From Aldehydirespirator sp965117015 (GTDB taxonomy: Bacteria > Actinomycetota > Acidimicrobiia > Acidimicrobiales > Aldehydirespiratoraceae): a stretch of DNA of 64,000 nt. The DNA lies in the NCBI GenBank assembly GCA_965117015.1, contig OZ220747.1, positions 992,001 through 1,056,000 on the forward strand. Reading direction: 5' to 3'. Made by a program: the position numbers and the translations under genes. The notes under the pieces were generated by a model that searched no databases, was not told where the DNA came from, and saw only the letters and a program-made list of their open reading frames with translations. Positions 33,741 through 42,046 of the stretch are shown here, in pieces (the stretch's first letter is position 1; every line of letters starts with the position of its first letter).

Positions 33741-34859
33741 CTAGAGGCTGGTGGTGCGGGCCAGTTCGGCCGCGGCCGCGGCCATGTCGAGGACGACTGC
33801 GCCGAACGCCTCCATCTTGGGGTTGTCGGCCCCTCCGGCCACGTACCGGGCGTAGCCGCCCTCGAGCACGATGGCCATCTTGAACCGGGCCAGGATCACG
33901 TAGTAGTCGATCTCCGCAACGTCGCGGCCCGACACGGACGCGTAGCGCTCCAGCAGATCGCCGCGTCCCGGCATGCCGGTGTAGTCGACGTATCCGCTGA
34001 CCCGGCGTCCGGCCCCGCCGGCTCCGGTGTCGTCGGGCCAGCCCATCACCACCCAGGCCAGATCCAGGAGCGGGTCGCCGACCGTGCCCATCTCCCAGTC
34101 GACGATGGCCGCCATCCGCGCCGGAGCCCCGTGGTGGAACATCACGTTGGCGAACTGGTAGTCGCCGTGCATGATCCCCGGCTCGTAGCTGCGGGGCTTC
34201 CGTCCCCGCAACCAGTCAGCCGCGACATCCAGCCCGGGGATGTCACGGAACTCGAACCGCTCGAGGTGCGCGTGCCAGCGATCGACTTGACGCTCGTGGA
34301 AGCCGTCGGGCCGTCCCAGGCCCTCCAGGCCCCTGGCCCTCCAGTCGACTCGGGACAGCCGGGCGACAGCCTCCACCAACTCGTAGGCCAGGCCGGCACG
34401 GACATCCAGGTCCGAGAAGAACGGCTCGGGCCAATCCGGTTCGCTGATCGGCGACCACCCGTCCACGAAGTCCATCAAGTAGAAGGCGGCGCCCAGCACG
34501 TCGGGATCGTCGCAGGCGCCCGCGGCCCGGGCGTGGGGCACGTCCGTGCCGTCGAGCGCGGCCAGGATGCGGTATTCGCGCATCATGGTTTCGTTGCGGC
34601 CGGGCGGCACGTTCCTCGGCGGGCGTCGCAGCGCCCACCGATGGCCACCGCGGCTCACCTCGAAGATCTCGTTGGACGCTCCGCCCGAGATGAACCTCAC
34701 CGCCAACGGCTCACCCTCTCCGGGCAGGCCCCGGTCGTTCATCCAGTCACCCAGACGCTCGGAGTCGACCAGCCCTGCGGTGCGCTCCGCCTCGGAATCG
34801 GACCCGTCGCCGCGACCTGCGGACGGAGCGTCCGGCTCGCGGCCGGTCGGTGGACTCAC
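33741..34859 (-). CDS. APH-type phosphotransferase (ACAD10/11-like kinase partner)
   Basis: 372 aa from GTG 34859, placed just after a TAGGTT box. Protein-kinase-like aminoglycoside-phosphotransferase fold: ISGGASNEIFEVSRGGHRWALRR in the ATP-binding lobe, AFYLMDFVDGW in the hinge, catalytic loop IMHGDYQFANVMFH (HxDxxxxN) and metal-binding IVDWEMGTVGDPLLDLAW. The sequence is of the acyl-CoA-associated branch rather than antibiotic resistance, supported by its position 9 bases before an ACAD10/11-type dehydrogenase. It probably phosphorylates the hydroxyl of a hydroxyacyl-CoA. Divergent from the acyltransferase operon across an 83-base gap. Confidence 0.88.
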   Translation of the reverse strand: MSPPTGREPDAPSAGRGDGSDSEAERTAGLVDSERLGDWMNDRGLPGEGEPLAVRFISGGASNEIFEVSRGGHRWALRRPPRNVPPGRNETMMREYRILAALDGTDVPHARAAGACDDPDVLGAAFYLMDFVDGWSPISEPDWPEPFFSDLDVRAGLAYELVEAVARLSRVDWRARGLEGLGRPDGFHERQVDRWHAHLERFEFRDIPGLDVAADWLRGRKPRSYEPGIMHGDYQFANVMFHHGAPARMAAIVDWEMGTVGDPLLDLAWVVMGWPDDTGAGGAGRRVSGYVDYTGMPGRGDLLERYASVSGRDVAEIDYYVILARFKMAIVLEGGYARYVAGGADNPKMEAFGAVVLDMAAAAAELARTTSL

Positions 34860-34867
34860 AGCGGCCG

Positions 34868-34873
34868 AACCTA
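34868..34873 (-). promoter_or_regulatory. Leaderless-type -10 box TAGGTT
   Basis: On the minus strand TAGGTT ends 8 bases before the GTG at 34859. Confidence 0.4.
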
Positions 34874-34930
34874 GAGCGCGCGCGGCGAGGTGCAAACCCG
34901 GCGCCCACAGCCCGCACCGGGGCGCAGGTC

Positions 34931-34936
34931 TAGCAT
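34931..34936 (+). promoter_or_regulatory. Leaderless-type -10 box TAGCAT
   Basis: TAGCAT ends 6 bases before the ATG at 34943. Confidence 0.5.
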
Positions 34937-34942
34937 CGAGCA

Positions 34943-35899
34943 ATGCTGCGCTGCTGCGAGCCCGACGAAGCGCTGCGTGTCACTGCACCGGCCCTAGTGT
35001 CGCTGCGCACCCGGGTTATCCGTCGGGCCGCCATCGCGCTGGCCCGGGTCATCGACGGCGCGGCGTGGATCGGCTCGCGCATCCCGGCTTGGCTGGCCCA
35101 CGGGCTGGCCACGATGGGCGGCAACATCCAGTGGGCCCTGCGGCCCAAGCGGCGCCGGGACCTGGCCGCCAACCTGTGCCACGCCGTCGGGGCACCACGG
35201 GACCATCCGAGGGTCCGGGCCGCCGTGCGCCGGGTGATGATCAACGAGTCGCACGCCGCGGCCGACATTCTGTGGGCCATCGGGCGGCCTCAGGAGTTCC
35301 TGGACACGGTCGTCTACGAGGACTGGCATCACGTTGACGAAGCCGTCGGACGGGGCCGCGGCCTGATCCTCGCCGGTACGCATCTCGGAGGGTGGGAGGT
35401 GGCCACGGCCATCCCGGGGGCGAGAATCGCGGTGCCGACCAATGTGATCGTGGCCGACAACTGGATCGCGTGGGCGATCGAGCATGTCCGCTCCTCGGTT
35501 GGGCTGAACGTGATGTACCGCCAGGTCGCGGCCCTGCGCAGCGTTCGGCGACTGCGGGCCGGCGAGGCCGTGCTGCTGCTCGGCGACAACAGCGAGTTCG
35601 CCGGGCACACCCACAGGCTGCGGTTCCTGGACAGCGAGGTTGAGATGGCAGCCGGCGTGGCCGCCCTGGCCCGCCTTGCCGGCTCCCCCATCATCTCGTT
35701 CACGGTGCTGCCGCTCGGACCCCGCCGGTGGCGCGCCGCGATGGATCCCCCCATCGAGCCCCCGCCTTCGGAGTTGGGCAAGGCCGGCGAGCAGGCCGTA
35801 ATGCAGCAGTTGGCCGATCGATGGTCCGAGGCAATCCGGGCCAACGTGGGGCACTGGGCGATGGCCGCGCCCCTGTACTGGGTGGAGGAACCCCGCTGA
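34943..35899 (+). CDS. LpxL/HtrB-like lysophospholipid acyltransferase
   Basis: 318 aa, ATG after a TAGCAT box. The LABLAT-type acyltransferase fold is shown by the HxxxxE motif in AGTHLGGWEVA (H147, E152), LLLGDNSEFAG and the later AAGVAALARLAGSPIISF. In Gram-positive Actinobacteria the closest role is acylation of phosphatidylinositol mannosides (PatA-like) rather than lipid A; the sequence alone does not decide. The membrane-proximal N-terminus has one weak hydrophobic stretch. Co-oriented, overlapping genes for a PAP2-type phosphatase/transferase and a flippase-like protein follow, suggesting a small envelope-lipid pathway. Confidence 0.82.
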   Translation: MLRCCEPDEALRVTAPALVSLRTRVIRRAAIALARVIDGAAWIGSRIPAWLAHGLATMGGNIQWALRPKRRRDLAANLCHAVGAPRDHPRVRAAVRRVMINESHAAADILWAIGRPQEFLDTVVYEDWHHVDEAVGRGRGLILAGTHLGGWEVATAIPGARIAVPTNVIVADNWIAWAIEHVRSSVGLNVMYRQVAALRSVRRLRAGEAVLLLGDNSEFAGHTHRLRFLDSEVEMAAGVAALARLAGSPIISFTVLPLGPRRWRAAMDPPIEPPPSELGKAGEQAVMQQLADRWSEAIRANVGHWAMAAPLYWVEEPR

Positions 35900-36555
35900 G
35901 AGTCCTGCGAGAGTTCGCCATCGGTGCGCTGTGCATCGGCGGCTACTTCGGCGTGCGCCGGCTGGTGTGGAACGAACGAGGCCGGCGCCGGGCCGCCCGC
36001 AACGCCGATCAAGTGGTAGCCCTCGAAGAGCACCTCGGGCTGCGCATCGAGCCCAGCGTCCAGCGGGCCGCACTGCGTCACCAGCGGCTGGTCGACATGC
36101 TCAACGTCGGCTACGCGGTCGGCAACCTCACGGTCAGCGTCGGCTGGCTCATCCTGCTCCACCACCGGCACAGTCCCGCCTTCCTGCGGGAGCGGCGGGC
36201 GGCGGTGGCGGCCTACCTCGGCGCCCTGCCCGTATTCCTGGCCTTTCCCACCGCCCCGCCCCGCAACCGGGACGACCAGGTCGACACCCTGCTCGACCGG
36301 GGCATCGACATCGAACACCGGATGCTGGTGAAGCTCTACAACCCGATCGCGGCCATGCCCAGCCACCATGTGGCCTTCGCGGTGGTCACCGGGTTCGGGA
36401 TGGCCCGCTTCGCCCGCAGTCCGCTGATGCGGACCGTCGGAACCGTCTATCCGGCGGCCGTCGCCGCGGTGGTGGTGGCCACCGGCAACCACTACACCCT
36501 CGACGTGATCACCGGGGCCGCTCTCGGCGCCTTGGCGAGGATCGCGACGCGATGA
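35821..36555 (+). CDS. PAP2-superfamily (inositolphosphotransferase-like) membrane protein
   Basis: 244 aa from ATG 35821, the nearest in-frame ATG; this overlaps the acyltransferase gene by 79 bases. A non-standard CTG start at 35896 is possible because the conserved region begins at REFAIGALCIGG. About six hydrophobic segments. The phosphatase signature is FPTAPPRNRD, MPSHHVAFA and TGNHYTLDVITG, the order and spacing of the PAP2_3 (Aur1/Ipt1-type) branch, which transfers or removes phospho-head groups on lipids. The 3' end overlaps the flippase-like gene by four bases (ATGA). Confidence 0.8.
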   Translation: MVRGNPGQRGALGDGRAPVLGGGTPLRVLREFAIGALCIGGYFGVRRLVWNERGRRRAARNADQVVALEEHLGLRIEPSVQRAALRHQRLVDMLNVGYAVGNLTVSVGWLILLHHRHSPAFLRERRAAVAAYLGALPVFLAFPTAPPRNRDDQVDTLLDRGIDIEHRMLVKLYNPIAAMPSHHVAFAVVTGFGMARFARSPLMRTVGTVYPAAVAAVVVATGNHYTLDVITGAALGALARIATR

Positions 36556-37697
36556 GCGGTCAGACTCCCGACGACCACAGAGTGCCACCCGAACCGCAGG
36601 ATCCGCCGCCAGAGACCATGTCGCCCGCCGCGGCGAGCCGGCTGGAAGCACTGAGGGCGCTGAGCCCCGGGCAGGTGATCCTGACCGTCGGGGTGGCCGT
36701 GATCGTGACGACAGTGCTGGTGGTGTCCATCGGCCGGTTCGCCGGATTCACCAAGTTGGGCGACACTCTCAGCGGTGCCGCCTGGGGCTGGCTCGGCCTG
36801 TGCGCCGTGGGCCAGATCGGGGTCTTCGTCGGCTACGCCGGGGCGTTCCGTATGTCGGTGGCCGGCAGTGGCGATCTTCTTGCCGAGCCTGGCAGCAACC
36901 CGCCCCCGGTGGGGTTCTGGTACTCGCTCAAGGTGGCGCTGGCCGGTTTCGGTCTCACCCAGCTAGTAGCCGCGGGCGGCGCAGCGGGCATGGCGTTCAC
37001 GTTCTGGGTGTTCCGCCGGCTGGGATTCTCCAAGCCGAACGCCATGTTGCAGCTCATCACGCTCAACACCGCCGTCTACTTCGTGTTCGGCGTCCTGGGA
37101 TGGCTGGGCGCGCTAGCGGGTCTGCTGGACTCGGCTGTACCCATAGCCATGGCCGCGAGCTGGCTGGCCAGCTTCGCGGCCGTGATCGCAGTGGCTCGCT
37201 GGTTCACACAGCCCAAGCGCAAGGCCACCTTCGCGGCCACTGAGGACGCGCCGCGGCTTCGACGAGCTCTCGCCGTGGGCGTGTCGGCCGCTGCCCGGGT
37301 GCGGGAATGCACACACACGACCGACGGGCGACGGCTGCTGGCCTGGGCGCTGCTGTACTGGATCGGCGACCTGGCGAGCTTGTGGGCGGCCCTTCAGGCC
37401 TTCGGCGTGACCGTCTCGGTGCCCGCCATCGTGGTTGCCTACGTGCTCGGATATCTGGCCCAGTCGGTGCCCATCCCACTCATCGCCACCGGGGGTGTGG
37501 ACGCGGCGACCACCTTCACCCTTCGAGCCGTCGGGGTGCCGATCGAGGTGGCCCTGCTGGGCGTGGTCGCCCATCGGGTGTTCGCCTTCTGGCTGCCGGT
37601 GATCCCGGGGTTGTGGTCGGCAACCGTGCTGGCGCGAGAGGAGCTGCCTGCTAGCAGCCGAAGGGGTCGGCGGCTCCGGAGCGAGCGCTCGGAGTGA
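36552..37697 (+). CDS. UPF0104/YbhN-type flippase-like integral membrane protein
   Basis: 381 aa from ATG 36552, whose TGA-overlapping start couples it to the PAP2 gene. A hydrophilic Pro/Glu-rich N-terminus of about 35 residues is followed by about seven or eight helices, including ALAGFGLTQLVAAGGAAGMAF and the C-terminal VAYVLGYLAQSVPIPLIATGGVDAA with GVVAHRVFAFWLPVIPGL, the hallmark of the lysylphosphatidylglycerol synthetase transmembrane/UPF0104 family. Such proteins are proposed lipid or polyprenol-linked glycan translocases. The last 47 bases overlap the 3' end of the convergent P450 gene. Third gene of the presumed envelope-lipid operon. Confidence 0.84.
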   Translation: MSGQTPDDHRVPPEPQDPPPETMSPAAASRLEALRALSPGQVILTVGVAVIVTTVLVVSIGRFAGFTKLGDTLSGAAWGWLGLCAVGQIGVFVGYAGAFRMSVAGSGDLLAEPGSNPPPVGFWYSLKVALAGFGLTQLVAAGGAAGMAFTFWVFRRLGFSKPNAMLQLITLNTAVYFVFGVLGWLGALAGLLDSAVPIAMAASWLASFAAVIAVARWFTQPKRKATFAATEDAPRLRRALAVGVSAAARVRECTHTTDGRRLLAWALLYWIGDLASLWAALQAFGVTVSVPAIVVAYVLGYLAQSVPIPLIATGGVDAATTFTLRAVGVPIEVALLGVVAHRVFAFWLPVIPGLWSATVLAREELPASSRRGRRLRSERSE

Positions 37698-38967
37698 ACG
37701 TCACCGGCATGGCCACTACGCCGGTCATGAGCAGGTTGCCCGGATAGGGCTTGAAACCGTCGATGTCGATCTGGTAGTCGCCGACGCGGCTCAGCACGTC
37801 TCCCAGCATCAGCTCCGACTCGATGCGAGCGATCGACGAACCGATGCAACGGTGGCCGCCTAAGCCGAAGGACAGATGCTTGTTGACGGCACGGTCGATG
37901 CGCACCTCGTCGGCGTCGTCGAACACCGAGGGGTCGTGGTTGGCGGAAACCCAGCTGATGAAGACCACATCACCCCGGCGGATCTGCCGGCCCGCCAGCT
38001 CCACGTCGCGAGTGGCGGTACGGGTGAGCGTCTCGCTGGGGCTGTAGAAGCGCAGGAACTCCTCCACGGCGCCTGCGATCAGGCCCCGGTCGGCGATCAG
38101 GCGGGTCCGGTCGCCGGGATGGGTGCCGAGGTGGTGCAGGCCCCACGAGACCAGCGACGTGGTGGTGTCGAGGCCACCGGCCACCAGGTTCCACATGATC
38201 CCGGTGATCTCGTCGTCGGTCAGGGGCCGCCCGTCTATGACCGCGGTCACCAGGGCGGTGGTGACGTCGTCGGCCGGGTTGTCCCGCCGGAATGCGGCGA
38301 ACCCGGCCAGCTCGGCCCACATGTCGTCGCGGCGGGCCACCGCGCTGCGGAACCTCGGATCGGACGGCTCGTAGGAGGAGGTGGCGTGGAAGAAGTCGGC
38401 GTAGTGCCTCCAGTTGGACGACTCCATGCCCATCAGCTCGAGGGTGAGCACTGCGGGGACCGGAGTGGCGTAGTCGAGCACCAGGTCCGCTGCGCCGGCC
38501 TCCGTGAATTGATCCAGGAACCAGGCCGACACTGCCGCCATCCTCGGCCGCTGGCGCTCTATGACCCGGGGCGTCATGTACGGGTTGAGCACCCGGCGCA
38601 GGTCGGCGTGCTCAGGCCCGTCGATCTCCGACACCCCCATGCGGGGCACATACGGCGGCCTGGGGATGCCACAGATGCCGTGGTAGGAGATCCCGTCGTC
38701 GGAGTCGGGCTCGTACTTGTGGGCGAAGGTGTCGTTGTCGCGGGCCACCGCGGCCACCGACTCGTAGTCGGTGACCATCCAGAAGCCCCCGTAGTTCTGG
38801 TTGAACACAACCGGGCAGCCGTCCCGCAACTCGGCATAGCGACGGTGGCGGTCGGCGATGAAGCTCGGGGCCTGATGGTCTACATCGATGGTGCCGTGGG
38901 GCAGGTCTTGCATAGGTCTGGCCGATCCCGGTGGCCGCGCATCGTACTCCGGCTCCAAGTCACGCAT
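37651..38967 (-). CDS. Cytochrome P450
   Basis: 438 aa, ATG 38967; an internal ATG at 38913 (MQDLPHGT) is an alternative. Heme-thiolate monooxygenase with heme-binding loop LSFGLGGHRCIGSSIAR (C374), ExxR in EEFLRFYSP, I-helix oxygen-binding NLVAGGLDTTTSLVSW and R-rich meander. Soluble bacterial type with no membrane helix. The ferredoxin and reductase partners are not in the window. It converges on, and overlaps by 47 bases, the flippase-like gene; the divergent acyl-CoA ligase starts 34 bases upstream, so the P450 and ligase may share regulation and act on one hydrophobic acid. Confidence 0.95.
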   Translation of the reverse strand: MRDLEPEYDARPPGSARPMQDLPHGTIDVDHQAPSFIADRHRRYAELRDGCPVVFNQNYGGFWMVTDYESVAAVARDNDTFAHKYEPDSDDGISYHGICGIPRPPYVPRMGVSEIDGPEHADLRRVLNPYMTPRVIERQRPRMAAVSAWFLDQFTEAGAADLVLDYATPVPAVLTLELMGMESSNWRHYADFFHATSSYEPSDPRFRSAVARRDDMWAELAGFAAFRRDNPADDVTTALVTAVIDGRPLTDDEITGIMWNLVAGGLDTTTSLVSWGLHHLGTHPGDRTRLIADRGLIAGAVEEFLRFYSPSETLTRTATRDVELAGRQIRRGDVVFISWVSANHDPSVFDDADEVRIDRAVNKHLSFGLGGHRCIGSSIARIESELMLGDVLSRVGDYQIDIDGFKPYPGNLLMTGVVAMPVTFTPSARSGAADPFGC

Positions 38968-38988
38968 GGGACTGCGAACACTGCCAAC

Positions 38989-38994
38989 TAGTGT
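38989..38994 (+). promoter_or_regulatory. Leaderless-type -10 box TAGTGT
   Basis: TAGTGT ends 7 bases before the ATG at 39002. Confidence 0.5.
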
Positions 38995-39001
38995 CTCGAC
39001 G

Positions 39002-40732
39002 ATGACCGACCAGCCAGAGGATCAAACGGCCGGCGCAGCCTCACCGGCCATGACGGTGGCGGAGGCCGACGCCATGCTCACGGGCCCGGGCGGGTTCTTC
39101 GAGATCATCACCGAGAACGTCGGCGGCAGGGAGATGGGCGTGGTGGCCAGCCCCCACGGCAGCCTGCGAGACCTGCTGGCCGCCTCGGCCAACCACGGGG
39201 GCGACGGCTCAGCCCGCTACTACCTCTTCGACGACGGCCGCAGCGCCACGTTCGCCGAGAACATCGACCATGCGGCGGCAGTGGCCGCGGCCCTCACACA
39301 GCGCTTCGGGGTGGAACCCGGCGACCGGGTGGGCCTGCTGGGCTCCAACCAGCCGGGCTGGATCCAGGGATTCTGGGGGACGGTCAGCGCCGGGGCCGTC
39401 GCGGTGGCCATGAACGGCTGGTGGAAGGGCGACGAGATCTCCTACGGCCTCGAGCTGACCGAGCCGAAGGTGCTGATCGCCGACCGACGACGCCTGGAGC
39501 GCCTCGACCACGATCCGGGTGTGCCGGTGATCGCCATGGACGCCGATCCGGCCGCCGAGACAATCGACGGCCTGATCGACGCATACGCCGGTTCTCCCCT
39601 CCCCGACTGCCCGATCGCCATCGACGACCCGACCGCCATCCTGTTCACTTCTGGCACGACCGGCAGGCCGAGGGGGGCCATCCAGACCCACCGCAACTTC
39701 TTCGCCTACCTGACCTGCGCGTACATGATCGGCGCCCGCCAGTTCCTGCGCTTCCCGGGCGAGTCGATGGACGTCGGCGGGCCGACCCTGGCATGCAGTC
39801 CGCTGTTCCACGTGTCGGGCCTGCACGCCTGTGCGGTGATGGCCGTCGGGGCGGGGATCAACCATCTGTGGACCACCGGCCGCTACCAGGCCGAGAAGAT
39901 CCTGCGCCTCACTGAGGAGCACGGCATCGCCCGCTGGGGCGGAGTCACCACCCAGCTCTGGAGGCTGGTGGAGCACCCACGGCTTGCCGACTACGACACC
40001 TCGTCGGTGGTCAGCATCGGCGGCGGCGGCTCCGTCTGGTCGCCGGAACTGCAGGAGATCTGCCGCACCGCCCTGCCCCACGCCCGCGTCAGCGTCACCA
40101 TCGGCTACGGGCTGACCGAGAGCTCCGGTCTGGCCACCAGCGCGGCCGACGACGTGCTGCGCGACCACCCCGACTCGGTCGGCTACCCGCTCCCCATCGT
40201 CGGCGTGCGCATCACGGACGACGGCGGCCGAGAACTCGACGAGGGCAAGGTCGGCAACGTCTGCCTGTCCGGCCCGATGATCACGCCCGGCTACTGGAAC
40301 GACCCCGTTGCCACGGCCGAGACCATCCGCGACGGCTGGCTGCGCACTGGCGACTACGGCTACGTCCGCGACGGGCTGCTGTTCCTTGTCAGCCGCCGCA
40401 GCGACCTCATCATCCGCGGCGGCGAGAACATCTACCCCACCGAGATCGAGCAGCGCCTCGACGCCCACCCCGCAGTGACCGAGTCGGCCGTTGTGGGCGT
40501 GGAGCACCGGGAACTGGGCCAGGAGGTCAAGGCGGTGGTGGTGGTTACCGGCGAGCGGCCTGCCACCGACCTGATCGGAGAACTCGAGTCCTGGGTGGCC
40601 GCTACATTGGCCGACATCAAGGTTCCGGCCCACTGGGAGTTGCGGACCGAGCCGCTGCCCCGGAACGCCACCGGCAAGATCCTCAAGCAAGTCGTGCAGG
40701 GCGACGCCGACTACGACTTCATCGAGGAGTAG
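39002..40732 (+). CDS. Acyl-CoA synthetase (AMP-binding, class I adenylate-forming)
   Basis: 576 aa from ATG 39002, seven bases after a TAGTGT box. P-loop ILFTSGTTGRPRGAIQTH, adenine-binding IGYGLTESSGLATS, ribose-binding LRTGDYGYVRDG, hinge, and C-terminal catalytic Lys in RNATGKILKQVVQ. Activates a carboxylic acid to acyl-AMP, then acyl-CoA, in the cytosol. The enzyme resembles FadD/long-chain and cyclohexane-carboxylate-type ligases; substrate is undetermined. An amidohydrolase gene follows by 24 bases with its own ribosome site, and the divergent P450 is 34 bases away, making a hydroxylation/activation/hydrolysis set plausible. Confidence 0.93.
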   Translation: MTDQPEDQTAGAASPAMTVAEADAMLTGPGGFFEIITENVGGREMGVVASPHGSLRDLLAASANHGGDGSARYYLFDDGRSATFAENIDHAAAVAAALTQRFGVEPGDRVGLLGSNQPGWIQGFWGTVSAGAVAVAMNGWWKGDEISYGLELTEPKVLIADRRRLERLDHDPGVPVIAMDADPAAETIDGLIDAYAGSPLPDCPIAIDDPTAILFTSGTTGRPRGAIQTHRNFFAYLTCAYMIGARQFLRFPGESMDVGGPTLACSPLFHVSGLHACAVMAVGAGINHLWTTGRYQAEKILRLTEEHGIARWGGVTTQLWRLVEHPRLADYDTSSVVSIGGGGSVWSPELQEICRTALPHARVSVTIGYGLTESSGLATSAADDVLRDHPDSVGYPLPIVGVRITDDGGRELDEGKVGNVCLSGPMITPGYWNDPVATAETIRDGWLRTGDYGYVRDGLLFLVSRRSDLIIRGGENIYPTEIEQRLDAHPAVTESAVVGVEHRELGQEVKAVVVVTGERPATDLIGELESWVAATLADIKVPAHWELRTEPLPRNATGKILKQVVQGDADYDFIEE

Positions 40733-40756
40733 CCACCGCATCAAGGAGGGACCGAC

Positions 40757-42046
40757 ATGGACATGAACGACATGATCCTCGTGAGCGTCGACGATCACTT
40801 GTGCGAGCCGCCCGACATGTTCGACCATCACCTGCCGGCCAAGTGGCGCGACGAGGCCCCCAAGATCCTCCACACCGACAACGGCGACGACGTGTGGACC
40901 TTCAACGGCTCGATCATCCCCAACATCGGCCTCAACGCGGTGGCCGGGCGGCCCAAGGAGGAGTACGGCATCGAGCCGACCAGCTTCGATGAGATCCGGC
41001 CCGGCTGCTACAACGTCCACGAGCGTGTCAAGGACATGAGCGCGGGCGGGGTGCTCGGATCGATGTGCTTCCCGTCTTTCCCCGGCTTCGCGGGCCGGCT
41101 GTTCGCCAACCACCCCGACAAGGAGTTCGCGGCCGACCTGATCCGGGCCTACAACGACTGGCACATCGGTGAGTGGTGCGGCGCCTACCCGGGTCGGTTC
41201 ATCCCCATGGCCCTGCCCATGATCTGGTCGGCCGACGAGTGCGCGGCCGAGGTGCGCAGGGTGTCGGAGCTGGGCTGCCACTCGATGACCTTCACCGAGA
41301 ACCCGGTCCCGCTGGACCAGCCCAGCTTCCATGACCATTACTGGGACCCGCTGTGGGAGGCCCTGGTGGACTGCGGGACGGTGCTGTCCATCCACCTCGG
41401 GTCGTCCGGGCAGATGGTGGTGAGCGCGCCCGACGCCCCCATGGACGTGATGATCCACATGCAGCCCATGAACACGTCGATCGCGGCCTCGGACCTGCTG
41501 TGGTCGACCGTGCCCCGCCGCTACCCGGGACTCAAGATCGCGCTGTCGGAGGGCGGGTCGGGCTGGGTTCCGTACTTCATGGACCGGGCCGACAAGACCT
41601 ACGACATGCACCACCTGTGGACCGGCCAGTCCTTCGGGGACCTCAAGCCCAGCGACGTGTTCCGGCGCAACTTCCTGACCTGCTTCATCTCCGACCCGGT
41701 GGGGGTGACCCTGCGCCACGAGATCGGCATCAACAACCTGTGCTGGGAGATGGACTACCCCCACTCGGACTCGAACTGGCCCGAGGCTCCGGAGGAGCTG
41801 GTCGAGGTGTTCGAGGGCGTGCCCGATTCCGACATCGACCGGATCACCCATCTCAACGCCATGGACTGGTTCAACTACGACCCGTTCTCGGTGCTGGACC
41901 GCTCAGACTGCACGGTGGGGGCGCTGCGGGCGTCGGTGGCGGGCCACGACGTGTCGATCCAGTCCCGCGACACCGGCCGTCACAGCGACAAGAACACGTC
42001 CCTCCAGGACTTCGCCGTCAAGGCCGGCAGTTCGGCGACGGACTAG
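40757..42046 (+). CDS. Amidohydrolase-2 family metal-dependent hydrolase
   Basis: 429 aa, ATG with AAGGAGGGACC ribosome site. TIM-barrel metal hydrolase/decarboxylase of the PF04909 type: the N-terminal VSVDDHLCEPPDMFDHHL stands for the usual DxHxxE metal-binding start, then SMCFPSFPGFAGRLF, ALPMIWSADECAAEVRRV, LSIHLGSSGQM (metal His) and WEMDYPHSDSNWPEA, in which Asp and His of MDYPHSD contribute metal ligands. The family contains decarboxylases and ring-opening hydrolases acting on aromatic acids. It follows the acyl-CoA ligase and converges with a second, related amidohydrolase, overlapping by four bases. Confidence 0.9.
   Translation: MDMNDMILVSVDDHLCEPPDMFDHHLPAKWRDEAPKILHTDNGDDVWTFNGSIIPNIGLNAVAGRPKEEYGIEPTSFDEIRPGCYNVHERVKDMSAGGVLGSMCFPSFPGFAGRLFANHPDKEFAADLIRAYNDWHIGEWCGAYPGRFIPMALPMIWSADECAAEVRRVSELGCHSMTFTENPVPLDQPSFHDHYWDPLWEALVDCGTVLSIHLGSSGQMVVSAPDAPMDVMIHMQPMNTSIAASDLLWSTVPRRYPGLKIALSEGGSGWVPYFMDRADKTYDMHHLWTGQSFGDLKPSDVFRRNFLTCFISDPVGVTLRHEIGINNLCWEMDYPHSDSNWPEAPEELVEVFEGVPDSDIDRITHLNAMDWFNYDPFSVLDRSDCTVGALRASVAGHDVSIQSRDTGRHSDKNTSLQDFAVKAGSSATD

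Noticed and set aside
33741..34859. Aminoglycoside resistance call for the APH-fold protein
   Set aside because: Adjacent ACAD10/11-type dehydrogenase and the sequence pattern favour acyl-CoA metabolism.
33390..34874. 494-codon plus-strand frame opposite the phosphotransferase/dehydrogenase genes
   Set aside because: Antisense to two genes with intact catalytic motifs; no ribosome site and no recognisable domain.
39209..41851. 880-codon minus-strand open frame opposite the acyl-CoA ligase and amidohydrolase
   Set aside because: It is the reverse complement of two clear coding genes; the protein is low-complexity His/Arg/Gly/Val with no family features, as expected of high-GC shadows.
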